Source: Phenylobacterium sp. (GTDB taxonomy: Bacteria; Pseudomonadota; Alphaproteobacteria; Caulobacterales; Caulobacteraceae). From it: 38,912 bases of DNA. The stretch is taken from the NCBI RefSeq assembly GCF_030681155.1, contig NZ_JAUXXE010000041.1, positions 1-38,912 on the forward strand. Reading direction: 5' to 3'. The notes under the pieces are model-generated. The model was not told where the DNA came from. It did not search any database and was given only the letters and a program-made list of their open reading frames with translations. Of this stretch, positions 17,327-24,861 are shown in pieces. Position 1 is the stretch's first letter. Each line of letters opens with the position of its first letter. Position numbers and translations under genes: made by a program.

Positions 17327-18168
17327 CCCCTCCGATCCCCGACCTACTGATCGCGCCCGTGGTCACGGCCGCCTTGGCCGAAGACCTGGGCCGCGCCGGC
17401 GACGTAACGGCCCAAGCCTGTATCGGGGCCGACACCCGGCTTTCGGCGGTGTTCGCCGCGCGCCAGTCCGGCGTCGTGGCGGGCTTGGCCTGCGCGCGGC
17501 TCGCGGTGCTGACGCTCGACCCCGGCGCGCGCTTCGAGGAATGCGTGTCCGACGGCGATCTGATCCAGCCCGGCGATATACTGGCCAAGGTCGAAGCCAA
17601 CGCCCGCGCCCTGCTTTCGGCCGAGCGGACGGCGCTGAACCTGCTGGGTCGGCTGTCGGGCGTCGCCACCCTGACCCACACCTATACGACCGCGGTCAGC
17701 GGAACGAAGGCGCGGATCGCCGACACCCGCAAGACGACGCCGGGCCTGCGCCATCTGGAAAAGTACGCCGTGCGCTGCGGCGGGGGCTTGAATCACCGTT
17801 TCGGCCTGGATGACGCCATCCTGATCAAGGACAACCATGTCGCGGCCTGCGGGGGCGTCGCCGAGGCGCTGAAGCGAGCGCGCGCGGCGGCCGGTCACCT
17901 GATGAAGATTGAGGTGGAGGTCGACAGCCTGGCGCAGTTCGACGAAGCCCTACCGCTCGCCCCCGACGTCATCATGCTGGACAATTTCAGCCTGGAAGAT
18001 CTGGCGACGGCCGTGCGTCTGGCGGCCGGCAAGGTGACCCTTGAGGCTTCCGGCGGGGTCAATCTGCAGACGGTGCGAGGTATCGCCGAGACCGGTGTCG
18101 ACGTGATCAGCGTCGGTGCTCTCACGCACTCGGCCCCCGTGCTCGATATCGGTTTGGACGCCGTCTAG
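17323..18168 (+). CDS. nadC: Nicotinate-nucleotide diphosphorylase (carboxylating), quinolinate phosphoribosyltransferase
   Basis: 281 residues, normal for NadC. Visible features are the N-terminal ALAEDLGRAGDVTA, the catalytic-site segment IADTRKTTPGLRHLEKYAVRCGGGLNHRFGLDDAILIKDNH, the IEVEVDSLAQFDEAL strand and the C-terminal LEASGGVNLQTVRGIAETGVDVISVGALTHSAPVLDIGLD. It converts quinolinate and PRPP to nicotinate mononucleotide with loss of CO2. ATG at 17323 overlaps the nadB stop (ATGA), showing coupling within the nad operon. Confidence 0.97.
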   Translation: MTPPIPDLLIAPVVTAALAEDLGRAGDVTAQACIGADTRLSAVFAARQSGVVAGLACARLAVLTLDPGARFEECVSDGDLIQPGDILAKVEANARALLSAERTALNLLGRLSGVATLTHTYTTAVSGTKARIADTRKTTPGLRHLEKYAVRCGGGLNHRFGLDDAILIKDNHVAACGGVAEALKRARAAAGHLMKIEVEVDSLAQFDEALPLAPDVIMLDNFSLEDLATAVRLAAGKVTLEASGGVNLQTVRGIAETGVDVISVGALTHSAPVLDIGLDAV

Positions 18169-18170
18169 GC

Positions 18171-18195
18171 GGAACAAGACAGCTTGGGGCCAGTT
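18171..18195 (+). promoter_or_regulatory. Possible EcfG/SigT-type promoter before the 70-residue protein
   Basis: GGAAC (18171-18175) and AGTT (18192-18195) with 16 bases between. The general-stress consensus is GGAAC-N16/17-CGTT, so one base of the -10 differs. It starts three bases after nadC and fits a separate stress-induced transcript. Confidence 0.4.
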
Positions 18196-18222
18196 CCTTC
18201 AGGACACTGAGGGAGGTTTCCG

Positions 18223-18435
18223 ATGAGCAAGGCCCCACCTATTCCCAAGGAACAACGCTCCTTCCGGGGTGCACGGCCGGACATTCAAGGCGCCGGCCAG
18301 GATCGGCGGGACGTCAAGACGGGCCTGCAATCTGGCCAGCCTGGCGATAGCGACGTGAACCTGAAGAACCAGGGACGCCAGGGCAACATTCACCAGAATG
18401 TCGACACGGTCCACGTCAAAACCCAGGATCGGTGA
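18223..18435 (+). CDS. Small hydrophilic conserved protein (possible stress protein)
   Basis: 70 residues, charged, Gln/Asn-rich, with no hydrophobic segment and no Cys. The pattern is KAPPIPKEQRSFRG at the start, and LKNQGRQGNIHQNVDTV then QDR at the end. It resembles small proteins of alphaproteobacteria with a QGxQGNI(K/H)QN segment, which as I recall are often general-stress genes; no function is assigned. The ribosome-binding site GGGAGG (18210-18215) is seven bases before ATG 18223. It follows nadC by 54 bases. Confidence 0.75.
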   Translation: MSKAPPIPKEQRSFRGARPDIQGAGQDRRDVKTGLQSGQPGDSDVNLKNQGRQGNIHQNVDTVHVKTQDR

Positions 18436-18523
18436 ACACCGATCTGATCGCGCTTGGGTGGCGCCGTTAAATCTATATTGCGCAATCCCCACGACACTGC
18501 GCGCCGATCGGTCGGGCGGCGTT

Positions 18524-20230
18524 ATGAAGTTATCGGTTTTTGCGTGGGACGAGGGTTTTGACGGCGTAGCCCGTTCAGCCCGAAAGATGGCGCCGTCGCG
18601 CTGGATAACCGGCGTGCTGAACGCCGCGCTCATTGGCGCTTTGCTTGGTCCTCGAGCCTCGATGATCTGGGCGCTGGCCTTGGCCTTGGCGGAGGTCTGG
18701 ACGTGGTTCGCCACCTCGGCTCATGAGGGCGATAAGCCGCCAAGCGCTTTGAGACGCCTTTCCTATCTGGGCTCGGCCTTGGCCGTGAATTTCGTCTGGG
18801 TCGGTCTCGCCTTCACCTATTGGCGGTCGGGAATCCCCGGCGCGGAGTTCCTGGCGTTCCTGACGTGGTCGGCGCTGGTGGCCAACGCGATCAGCCATGC
18901 CTTCCGCTCTCCTCTCGCCGTACTGGTGTTCGGCGCGCCCAGTGCGGTTGCGCTCCTCGTTGCGACGATACTGTTTCCCGCCTTCCAGGGCCCCACGCAG
19001 TTGGCGGCCGCATTGGGCGCGGTGGTGTTCGTCGGCTATGCGGCGATGTCGGCGGAGCGGAGCGTCCTCGCGGCCCGGGAATTGGTGGCGGCGCGACGCG
19101 AACTCGAGGCTCAAACCCTCGCCGCGAACGCAGCCAACCAGGCCAAGTCGGCCTTTCTGGCGATGATGAGCCACGAACTGCGCACCCCGATGAACGGCGT
19201 GCTCGGGATGGCCCACGCCCTGGAGCGCACTAAGCTCAGCCCTCGTCAGGCCGACCACGTCGCCACCTTGCTCAGGTCGGGGAGCGGCCTGATGACGATT
19301 CTAAATGACATCCTCGACTTGGCGAAGATTGAGGCCGGACGGTTCGACGTCGAGAACCGCCCCTTCGACTTGCCCTACGCCGTCAATCGCTCCGTGGAGC
19401 TCTGGGCCCCTGCCGCCCTTGAAAAGGGTCTGGTCCTGACGTGCGAGATCTCACCGCAGGTTCATTCCTGGGTGAGCGGCGACGACGCCCGTCTACGCCA
19501 GGTCCTGCAGAACCTGCTCTCCAACGCGCTGAAGTTCACAAGCCAGGGCGAAGTTCGCTTGACGGTCGAGCCGACCGGCCGCGGCGACGAGATCGCCTTC
19601 ACGGTCGCCGACACCGGTCCCGGAATCGAGCCTGCGACCCAGGCCCGCCTTTTCCAGGGCTTCACCCAGGCCGACAGCAGCATAGCCCGGCGTTTTGGCG
19701 GCACCGGCCTGGGCCTGGCGATCTCTCGCAACCTGGCGCGGCTCATGGGCGGCGAAATCACGCTCAAGAGCCAACTGGGCGAAGGCTCGAGCTTCAGGCT
19801 GGTCCTGCCCTTGCCGGAGGCGACCTTCCAGCCCGAGCTCTCGCCCTCCACGCCAGCCTTGGCCAGGGAGGCCCTGGTTCGGGCCTTGGTGGTTGACGAC
19901 AACCGCACCAATCAGGAGGTCGCTCGGGCCTTGCTGGAAGCCTTGGGCCTGACGGTGGAAACAGCGGCCAGCGGGCAAGAAGGCCTGACGGCCCTGGCGA
20001 CCGGCGGCTTCGACGTGGTCTTCATGGACATCCATATGCCCGGTATGAGCGGTATTGAAGCGCTGGCGGCGATCCGGGCCAGCGGCCTGGAGACCCTCCC
20101 GGTCGTGGCCCTGACCGCCGACGCCATGACCGGCGAGCGCGAACGTCTGCTCGCGCTCGGCTTCAACGACTATCTCAGCAAGCCTATCGAGCCCGCCGCA
20201 CTGGTGCGCGCCTTGGGGATGGCGGCCTAG
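18524..20230 (+). CDS. Membrane hybrid histidine kinase with a receiver domain
   Basis: 568 residues from ATG 18524; the frame is open upstream to 18398, but that part overlaps the 70-residue gene and looks non-coding. About five membrane helices (residues ~27-185) precede a coiled coil. The HisKA domain has His217 in MMSHELRTPMNGVLGMAHALE. The ATPase has an N-box with LLSNALKF, DTGPGI, and GGTGLGLAISRNLARLMGG. The receiver (~445-565) has VVDDNRTNQ, the acceptor Asp502 in FMDIHMPGM, and LSKPI. No extracytoplasmic sensor domain is seen; it may sense the membrane or an internal signal. It is similar to Caulobacter cell-cycle and stress hybrid kinases, but I cannot name it. Confidence 0.92.
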   Translation: MKLSVFAWDEGFDGVARSARKMAPSRWITGVLNAALIGALLGPRASMIWALALALAEVWTWFATSAHEGDKPPSALRRLSYLGSALAVNFVWVGLAFTYWRSGIPGAEFLAFLTWSALVANAISHAFRSPLAVLVFGAPSAVALLVATILFPAFQGPTQLAAALGAVVFVGYAAMSAERSVLAARELVAARRELEAQTLAANAANQAKSAFLAMMSHELRTPMNGVLGMAHALERTKLSPRQADHVATLLRSGSGLMTILNDILDLAKIEAGRFDVENRPFDLPYAVNRSVELWAPAALEKGLVLTCEISPQVHSWVSGDDARLRQVLQNLLSNALKFTSQGEVRLTVEPTGRGDEIAFTVADTGPGIEPATQARLFQGFTQADSSIARRFGGTGLGLAISRNLARLMGGEITLKSQLGEGSSFRLVLPLPEATFQPELSPSTPALAREALVRALVVDDNRTNQEVARALLEALGLTVETAASGQEGLTALATGGFDVVFMDIHMPGMSGIEALAAIRASGLETLPVVALTADAMTGERERLLALGFNDYLSKPIEPAALVRALGMAA

Positions 20231-20233
20231 CGG

Positions 20234-20920
20234 CTACGCCGGCTGCAGGCGAGCGGCCGCCTCCTGGGCTGCGGCCATGCGCGCGGCAGCGCCGGACGCC
20301 AGACCTGCCTTCACGGCGGCCAGCACTTTCGGTGACGCCAGTTCGGGGCGCCCGGAGGCGAAAGGCGGCGCCGGCGCGTATTCCAGCCCAAGTTGTATGG
20401 ATTGGGCGAAGGTCTCGCCCGCCAGCTCTGCGGCGACCACGAAGGCGAAGTCCAGCCCCGCGGTCACGCCGCCGCCGGTGATGATATCGCCATCGCGCGC
20501 CACCCGGCTCTCGTCGACGATTGCGCCGAACGGGATCAGAAGGTCGCGCCAGGCCCAGTGACAGGCCGCGCGCTTGCCGCGCAGAAACCCTGCTGCCGCC
20601 AGGATCAGCGATCCGGTGCAGACGCTGGTCAGATACTTCGCGCCGCCGCCTAGCCGCCGAATCTCGCTCATGAACGCCTCGTCGAGCATCGCATCGGTCG
20701 TGCCGAACCCGCCCGGCACGCAAAGCATGTCGCAATGCTCGACTTTCGACAGGTCAGCCAGATTGGCGAAGGTCAGGCCGTCAGCCTGGATGTCGCGCCC
20801 TCCCATCGAGGCCACCGTGACCGTGGTGTCCGGCAAGCGCGCCAGCACCTGATGCGGCCCCGTGAAATCGAGGTGGGTGACGTCGGGGTAGATCGGGATG
20901 ACGATCTGAAACTGGGACAT
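20234..20920 (-). CDS. DJ-1/PfpI family protein, isonitrile hydratase-like
   Basis: 228 residues. The N-terminus FQIVIPIYPDVTHLDFTGPHQVL has the Asp region seen in isonitrile hydratase. The nucleophile elbow is YLTSVCTGSLILAAAGFL, with Cys followed by Thr-Gly as in InhA, and ITGGGVTAGLDFAFVVAAELAG matches the C-terminal class signature. It may hydrate isonitriles or act as a small-molecule hydrolase. It is divergent from a GlxA-like regulator that has the same DJ-1-type domain, with only 81 bases between the starts, suggesting regulation by that neighbour. Confidence 0.88.
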   Translation of the reverse strand: MSQFQIVIPIYPDVTHLDFTGPHQVLARLPDTTVTVASMGGRDIQADGLTFANLADLSKVEHCDMLCVPGGFGTTDAMLDEAFMSEIRRLGGGAKYLTSVCTGSLILAAAGFLRGKRAACHWAWRDLLIPFGAIVDESRVARDGDIITGGGVTAGLDFAFVVAAELAGETFAQSIQLGLEYAPAPPFASGRPELASPKVLAAVKAGLASGAAARMAAAQEAAARLQPA

Positions 20921-21001
20921 GGCGACCTCCGGGGATTTGACGCCGCTACCCTGCGCGGCCTAGCCTGCGGCAGAAATGACATTTTTCCCTTGGATTCAGC
21001 C

Positions 21002-21943
21002 ATGACCCGCACGCTCGGCGTCCTGATCTTTCCCGACTTCCAGATCTTGGATGTCGCCGGCCCGGTCGCCGCGTTCGAAATCGCCGCCCGCTATGTTCCA
21101 GGGGCCTACGAGATCAAGGTGATGGCTTGCGAGCCAGGCCCGGTCGCCTCCTCGTCACGCGTCCTGATGATCGCCGAGCCGCTGACCGACGCGCCCCTTG
21201 ATACTCTGATGATCGCCGGTGGCGATGGATCGCGCGCAGCGGTGCTGTGCGCCCGCACGGCCGAATGGATCAGCGAGGCGTCGGCCAATGCGCGGCGCAC
21301 CGCCAGCGTCTGCTCGGGCGCGTTCCTCCTGGCCCGAGCCGGCCTGCTGGATGGGCGCAGGGCCACGACCCACTGGGACCGCTGCGCCGACCTAGCCCGC
21401 CGGTATCGCAAGGTGCGGGTCGAGCCCGACCGGATCTTCGTGCGCGACGGCGACTTCTGGACCTCGGCCGGGATCACGGCCGGCATCGATCTGGCGCTCG
21501 CCCTCATCGCCGACGATCTCGGCGAGGACATCGCCCGTGCCGTGGCCCGCCAGCTGGTGGTCTACTATCGGCGGCCCGGCGGCCAATCGCAGTTTTCGGC
21601 CCTGATCGAGATGGGCGGACGCGGCGGGCGCTTCGCGACCCTGCTCGATTGGATGCGCGAACGCCTGTCCGAGCCGCTAGGGGTCGAGAAGCTGGCCGAC
21701 AAGGCGGCAATGAGCCCGCGCCACTTCGCCCGCGCCTTCGCCGCCGAAACCGGCATGACCCCGGCCAAGGCCGTGGAGCGTCTGCGCTTGGAGACCGCGC
21801 GCGAGCGAGTGGAGAACACCACCGACCCCATCGACCGCGTGGCTGAGTTCACTGGCTTTGGCGACCCAGAGCGTATGCGGCGGGCTTTCCTGCGCGCCTT
21901 CGGCCAACCGCCCCAGGCCCTGCGCCGCGCCGCGCGCGCTTAG
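21002..21943 (+). CDS. GlxA-type AraC transcriptional regulator with DJ-1/PfpI domain
   Basis: 313 residues. The N-terminal domain (about 1-185) is DJ-1/PfpI-like: GVLIFPDFQILDVAGPVAAFE, SVCSGAFLLARAGLLDGRRATTHW and DGDFWTSAGITAGIDLALALIADD. The C-terminal AraC helix-turn-helix (about 215-313) has LSEPLGVEKLADKAAMSPRHFARAFAAETGMTPAKAVERLRLE and FTGFGDPERMRRAFLRAFGQPP. ATG 21002 is chosen by the family start; upstream codons are not convincing. It probably regulates the divergent isonitrile hydratase-like gene. Its stop overlaps that of the convergent DUF1003 gene. Confidence 0.92.
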   Translation: MTRTLGVLIFPDFQILDVAGPVAAFEIAARYVPGAYEIKVMACEPGPVASSSRVLMIAEPLTDAPLDTLMIAGGDGSRAAVLCARTAEWISEASANARRTASVCSGAFLLARAGLLDGRRATTHWDRCADLARRYRKVRVEPDRIFVRDGDFWTSAGITAGIDLALALIADDLGEDIARAVARQLVVYYRRPGGQSQFSALIEMGGRGGRFATLLDWMRERLSEPLGVEKLADKAAMSPRHFARAFAAETGMTPAKAVERLRLETARERVENTTDPIDRVAEFTGFGDPERMRRAFLRAFGQPPQALRRAARA

Positions 21944-22503
21944 CGCTGCTCAGCCAACTTCGCGACCTGGATGTTCAGCAACTCGATGGTCTGGTTCTGC
22001 GCCTCGATCAGCCGCGCGAGATCGAGGTTGCGCATGGCGTCCATCTTGTCATGCAGGTGCATGATCTCGAGCTCGGCGCGCAGGTTCACCACATAGTCGT
22101 GCTCAGCAGCCCGACGGTCCTGCGCGCTTTGGCGGTTCTGACTCATCATGATGACCGGCGCCTGAATGGCGGCCAGCATCGACAGCATCAGATTGAGGAA
22201 GATGAAGGGATAGGGATCGAACGCCAGATGGCCGCCACGGGTGAACTGGTTCCAGCTGATCCACAGGATCAGGGCTAGGCCGAACCCGATGATGAAGCCC
22301 CATGAGCCGCCGATCGAGGCGACGCGGTCGGCCAGTCGCTGGCCGAAGGTGCGGTCGTCGCGCGACAGGATCGGGTCAGCGCCGCTGGGCGCTTCGGCCG
22401 CAATCAGGTCAATCACGCTTTTCTGCAACGGACTGAGCGCCCCATAGGGGCTGTTCAACAGGCCCTGGGCCAGCTCTTCGCTACGGTTCGGACCGTTATT
22501 CAT
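21940..22503 (-). CDS. DUF1003 membrane protein
   Basis: 187 residues from ATG 22503, supported by GGGAAG upstream; the frame extends to 22536. Two membrane helices (about 76-95 and 111-131) carry the family signature FDPYPFIFLNLMLSMLAAIQAPVIMMSQNRQ, then DRRAAEHDYVVNLRAELEI and a C-terminal coiled coil. It is a conserved inner-membrane protein without known function. It follows the second SleB gene on the same strand by 88 bases. A GGAAC/CGTT pair upstream has 18 bases between, too long for the EcfG consensus. Confidence 0.88.
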   Translation of the reverse strand: MNNGPNRSEELAQGLLNSPYGALSPLQKSVIDLIAAEAPSGADPILSRDDRTFGQRLADRVASIGGSWGFIIGFGLALILWISWNQFTRGGHLAFDPYPFIFLNLMLSMLAAIQAPVIMMSQNRQSAQDRRAAEHDYVVNLRAELEIMHLHDKMDAMRNLDLARLIEAQNQTIELLNIQVAKLAEQR

Positions 22504-22591
22504 ATTGGACTTCCCGAGTCGTTTCCCGACCACCACCGACCGTCACGCAAGCATGACGTATCGGCGATGGCAGAGAAACGACTTCAGGAAC

Positions 22592-23728
22592 TCAGTCGGT
22601 TCCGACGACCTCGGCTTCGGCGTCGACCGCGCGAAGCGGCGTGAGCTTGGCGGGCGTCAGCTTGGCCGCCGGAAGCTTCACCGGTTCAGAAGCGGCGCGA
22701 GCCGAGCCGGCCACTTCGGCCGCCGCCGCGGCAGGCGCCGCGACACGGTTCGAAGCGCCAGATTGGACGCTCGCAGATGCGGCGGCGTCAGCCTTGTCCC
22801 CGGTCACCGCCGAGGCCAGCCGCAGTTCCTTGGTGATTTCCATAGGAGCCGCGGGAGCCGGAGCAGAGGTGAAGGTGGCCAAATTGGTCGCACGATGGCT
22901 TTCGGCGCTAGCCGTATAGACCCGCCCCGCGTCGCGCCCCACGCGATAGAACACGTGCAGCCCGACCTCAGCCGTACGCACCAGGCGCGGACCCCAGTTG
23001 GGAGCCACGTTGACGGTATGGAAGTGAGTGGCGTCGCCAACGCTGCTCATAACCCCGCCTGAGAGGGCCTTGGAGGCGACCCTCTGGGCGCGGTTCCAGG
23101 CGACGGTCTCGCGACCACGGCGCATGGAGCCGTCGCAGGCGAAGCTGAATTGGCACCCTACCCGCTTGCCCGCGCCCTGAAACACCACGGCGCAAACGGT
23201 CTTCGGGAAGGCCGGATGGCGAACGCGATTGAGCACCACCTGGGCGACGGCGGCCTGTCCGGCCGGCGTTTCGCCGCGCGCCTCGAAATAGACCGCCTGG
23301 GTCAGGCATTCGAGTTCGCGGGAGGTTTCCAAAGCGCCGCTCAAGTGGAAGGGCGCCGCGGCAGGCAGGCTGACGCCTCGCAGCGGAATTCGGCTGCCGC
23401 TGGGCTGTTGGGTGTTTTCCAACCGCGTCAGCAGGACAGCGTCTTGCCGGTCACGATCGACCGAACCGCTGGAGACAAAGGGATCATGACGGCGAGCGAC
23501 ACGTAGAACCCCTGGATCCAGGGCGGCCGCTTCGCGTTCGAGAACGGTGTCGGAATAGGCGCCGGCCGCCGCACCTGCGAGGCGTGAAGCCCGGGCGTGG
23601 TCGGTCGCGGCGCGCGACATGCCGCCGGCCATGTAAGCCGCGCCCAGCGCAAGCCCAATGCCCGAGCCGATCAAAACGGCGCATGTCGGCGCACGCCAAT
23701 CGGCGTGAGCCTTAATGTCGAATGTCAA
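22592..23728 (-). CDS. SleB/CwlJ-family cell-wall hydrolase, copy 2
   Basis: 378 residues. A signal or anchor segment is at 18-36 (AVLIGSGIGLALGAAYMAGG). The Hydrolase_2 domain at about 140-245 contains AVYFEARGETPAGQAAVAQVVLNRVRHPAFPKTVCAVVFQG, GCQFSFACDGSMRRG and GDATHFHTVNVAPNWG. The Glu of EARGE is the probable catalytic residue. The C-terminal ~100 residues are Ala-rich and variable. It is a paralog of the gene at 10854-12053 with the same architecture. It probably cuts peptidoglycan glycan strands in the periplasm. Confidence 0.9.
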   Translation of the reverse strand: MTFDIKAHADWRAPTCAVLIGSGIGLALGAAYMAGGMSRAATDHARASRLAGAAAGAYSDTVLEREAAALDPGVLRVARRHDPFVSSGSVDRDRQDAVLLTRLENTQQPSGSRIPLRGVSLPAAAPFHLSGALETSRELECLTQAVYFEARGETPAGQAAVAQVVLNRVRHPAFPKTVCAVVFQGAGKRVGCQFSFACDGSMRRGRETVAWNRAQRVASKALSGGVMSSVGDATHFHTVNVAPNWGPRLVRTAEVGLHVFYRVGRDAGRVYTASAESHRATNLATFTSAPAPAAPMEITKELRLASAVTGDKADAAASASVQSGASNRVAAPAAAAAEVAGSARAASEPVKLPAAKLTPAKLTPLRAVDAEAEVVGTD

Positions 23729-23957
23729 AGAGAGTTGTCCCGTGTGGCGAGGGCGTTGCGCCCCCCGACATCGTCGTCACGTGCGCCCCTGCTCATGCTG
23801 GCGGCGTCGCGACTATGAACCTGTCCAGATACACGTGGAGTGGCAGGTTACGGCGAAGTTGAGCGGAGTTATGACGATCCGCACCTGGGGTGGCAAGCCG
23901 ACAATCGGTCGCAGCCCAGCTTTTTTCAGTTTTTGTTAACCGCCTGGGGGCTTTTGC

Positions 23958-23982
23958 GGAACTTCACCGTGGCCTCGCCGTT
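23958..23982 (+). promoter_or_regulatory. EcfG/SigT-type general-stress promoter
   Basis: GGAAC (23958-23962), 16 bases, then CGTT (23979-23982): an exact match to the alphaproteobacterial general-stress sigma factor consensus. It lies 31 bases before ATG 24014 of the small lipoprotein, a good distance for a transcription start near 23990. Confidence 0.72.
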
Positions 23983-24013
23983 CATTGCAAAGCTTTAGAA
24001 ATCAAGGAATCCC

Positions 24014-24196
24014 ATGCGCAAGACCCTCAGCCTGATCGTCCTAGCCGGCCTTGCCATCAGCCTCTCGGCCTGCGGCCATAATGTCGAGCAACGCGCAGCC
24101 ACGGGCGCGGCGACGGGCGCCGTCTTAGGCGGTCCGGTCGGCGCAGTCGTCGGCGCAGGCGTCGGAACCGCCGTCAGCAAGGCGGCCGACAAGTAG
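24014..24196 (+). CDS. Small glycine-zipper lipoprotein
   Basis: 60 residues. A signal peptide with lipobox ISLSAC is followed by a short linker and a glycine-zipper helix of Gly/Ala/Val repeats (TGAATGAVLGGPVGAVVGAG). Such proteins sit in the cell envelope and are often induced by stress. The EcfG-type promoter just upstream fits that. AAGGAA at 24004-24009 precedes ATG 24014. A stable hairpin follows at 24203-24234. Confidence 0.85.
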   Translation: MRKTLSLIVLAGLAISLSACGHNVEQRAATGAATGAVLGGPVGAVVGAGVGTAVSKAADK

Positions 24197-24202
24197 GTTG
24201 GA

Positions 24203-24234
24203 CACCGGCTCTTTCGCGCGCGGAAGGGCCGGTG
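24203..24234 (+). terminator. Hairpin after the small lipoprotein gene
   Basis: CACCGGC (24203-24209) and CTTTC (24211-24215) pair with GAAGG (24223-24227) and GCCGGTG (24228-24234), with one bulged T and a 7-base loop. No T-run follows. Confidence 0.6.
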
Positions 24235-24301
24235 CAAGATCCCCGGAATCTCGTGAACGGCGCCATAGCTGCGCCCAAATTCTGATGCCAGACTGCCATC
24301 A

Positions 24302-24709
24302 ATGCTTAAGGTCGTCGCGCTCATAGCCCTGGCGGGAACCGCTCTTCCGGAAGCCTCGATCGCCGCTCCGGCATGGCGCGTCCAACAAGCCTGCGCGATG
24401 CAACGCTACCTGCGCGCAACCCCGGCCTTCCCCTCCAACTGGGGCCACCAGAGCGCCAACGTCTCCCTCAATGGCTCGCGTCAGGTCCTGGTTCGACGAG
24501 AAGACCCCGACGCCCGCGCCCAGTTCGACGCCGCCATGCGCTCTGGCCGCGGCTTCGCCGATCGCGCCGCCGAACAGCTGGCCATGAGCGAACGCATCAC
24601 CCAGCAGGAAGCCTATCGCCGGATCGGCTCCGATCCAGGTCCCTGGCCGCAAGTCACGCCCGCCAAATGCCAGGCGCTGGAGAAGCGCGCCCTGAAGAAC
24701 CGGCCTTAG
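24302..24709 (+). CDS. Secreted hypothetical protein
   Basis: 135 residues. A signal peptide (residues 1-21, ending EASIAAP) precedes a mature part of about 114 residues. Two Cys in the mature part (QQACAMQ and PAKCQAL) could form a disulfide. I do not recognise a domain. Codon use is like its neighbours, which supports a real gene. A GC-rich inverted repeat follows at 24715-24743 (GCGGGC/GCCCGC), possibly ending its transcript before uvrB. Confidence 0.6.
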   Translation: MLKVVALIALAGTALPEASIAAPAWRVQQACAMQRYLRATPAFPSNWGHQSANVSLNGSRQVLVRREDPDARAQFDAAMRSGRGFADRAAEQLAMSERITQQEAYRRIGSDPGPWPQVTPAKCQALEKRALKNRP

Positions 24710-24809
24710 CCTCAGCGGGCGGCGCGCCCTGGGTGCAGCCCGCTATGCTGCTGACACATCCTGACACTTCGGCGCACTAGCGTTCGCCCATGATCCACCC
24801 TACCTTGGC

Positions 24810-24824
24810 GTTCATGCCCCGTTC
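24810..24824 (+). promoter_or_regulatory. SOS (LexA) box of uvrB
   Basis: GTTC-ATGCCCC-GTTC is an exact GTTC-N7-GTTC, the direct-repeat LexA site of alphaproteobacteria. It lies 38 bases before the preferred uvrB start at 24862. Confidence 0.78.
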
Positions 24825-24861
24825 TCCCGAGACCGCGCCGACACCCCACGGCGTCGCCGAC

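Noticed and set aside
17226..17813. A 195-codon plus-strand frame across the nadB-nadC junction
   Set aside because: It is out of frame with both enzymes and is Arg-rich noise.
22577..22603. Minus-strand GGAAC/CGTT upstream of the DUF1003 gene
   Set aside because: The spacing is 18 bases; close but not accepted without transcript data.
22741..22760. A GGTTCGAA sequence resembling a tRNA T-arm
   Set aside because: It is inside the SleB coding sequence, with no acceptor or anticodon stems around it.
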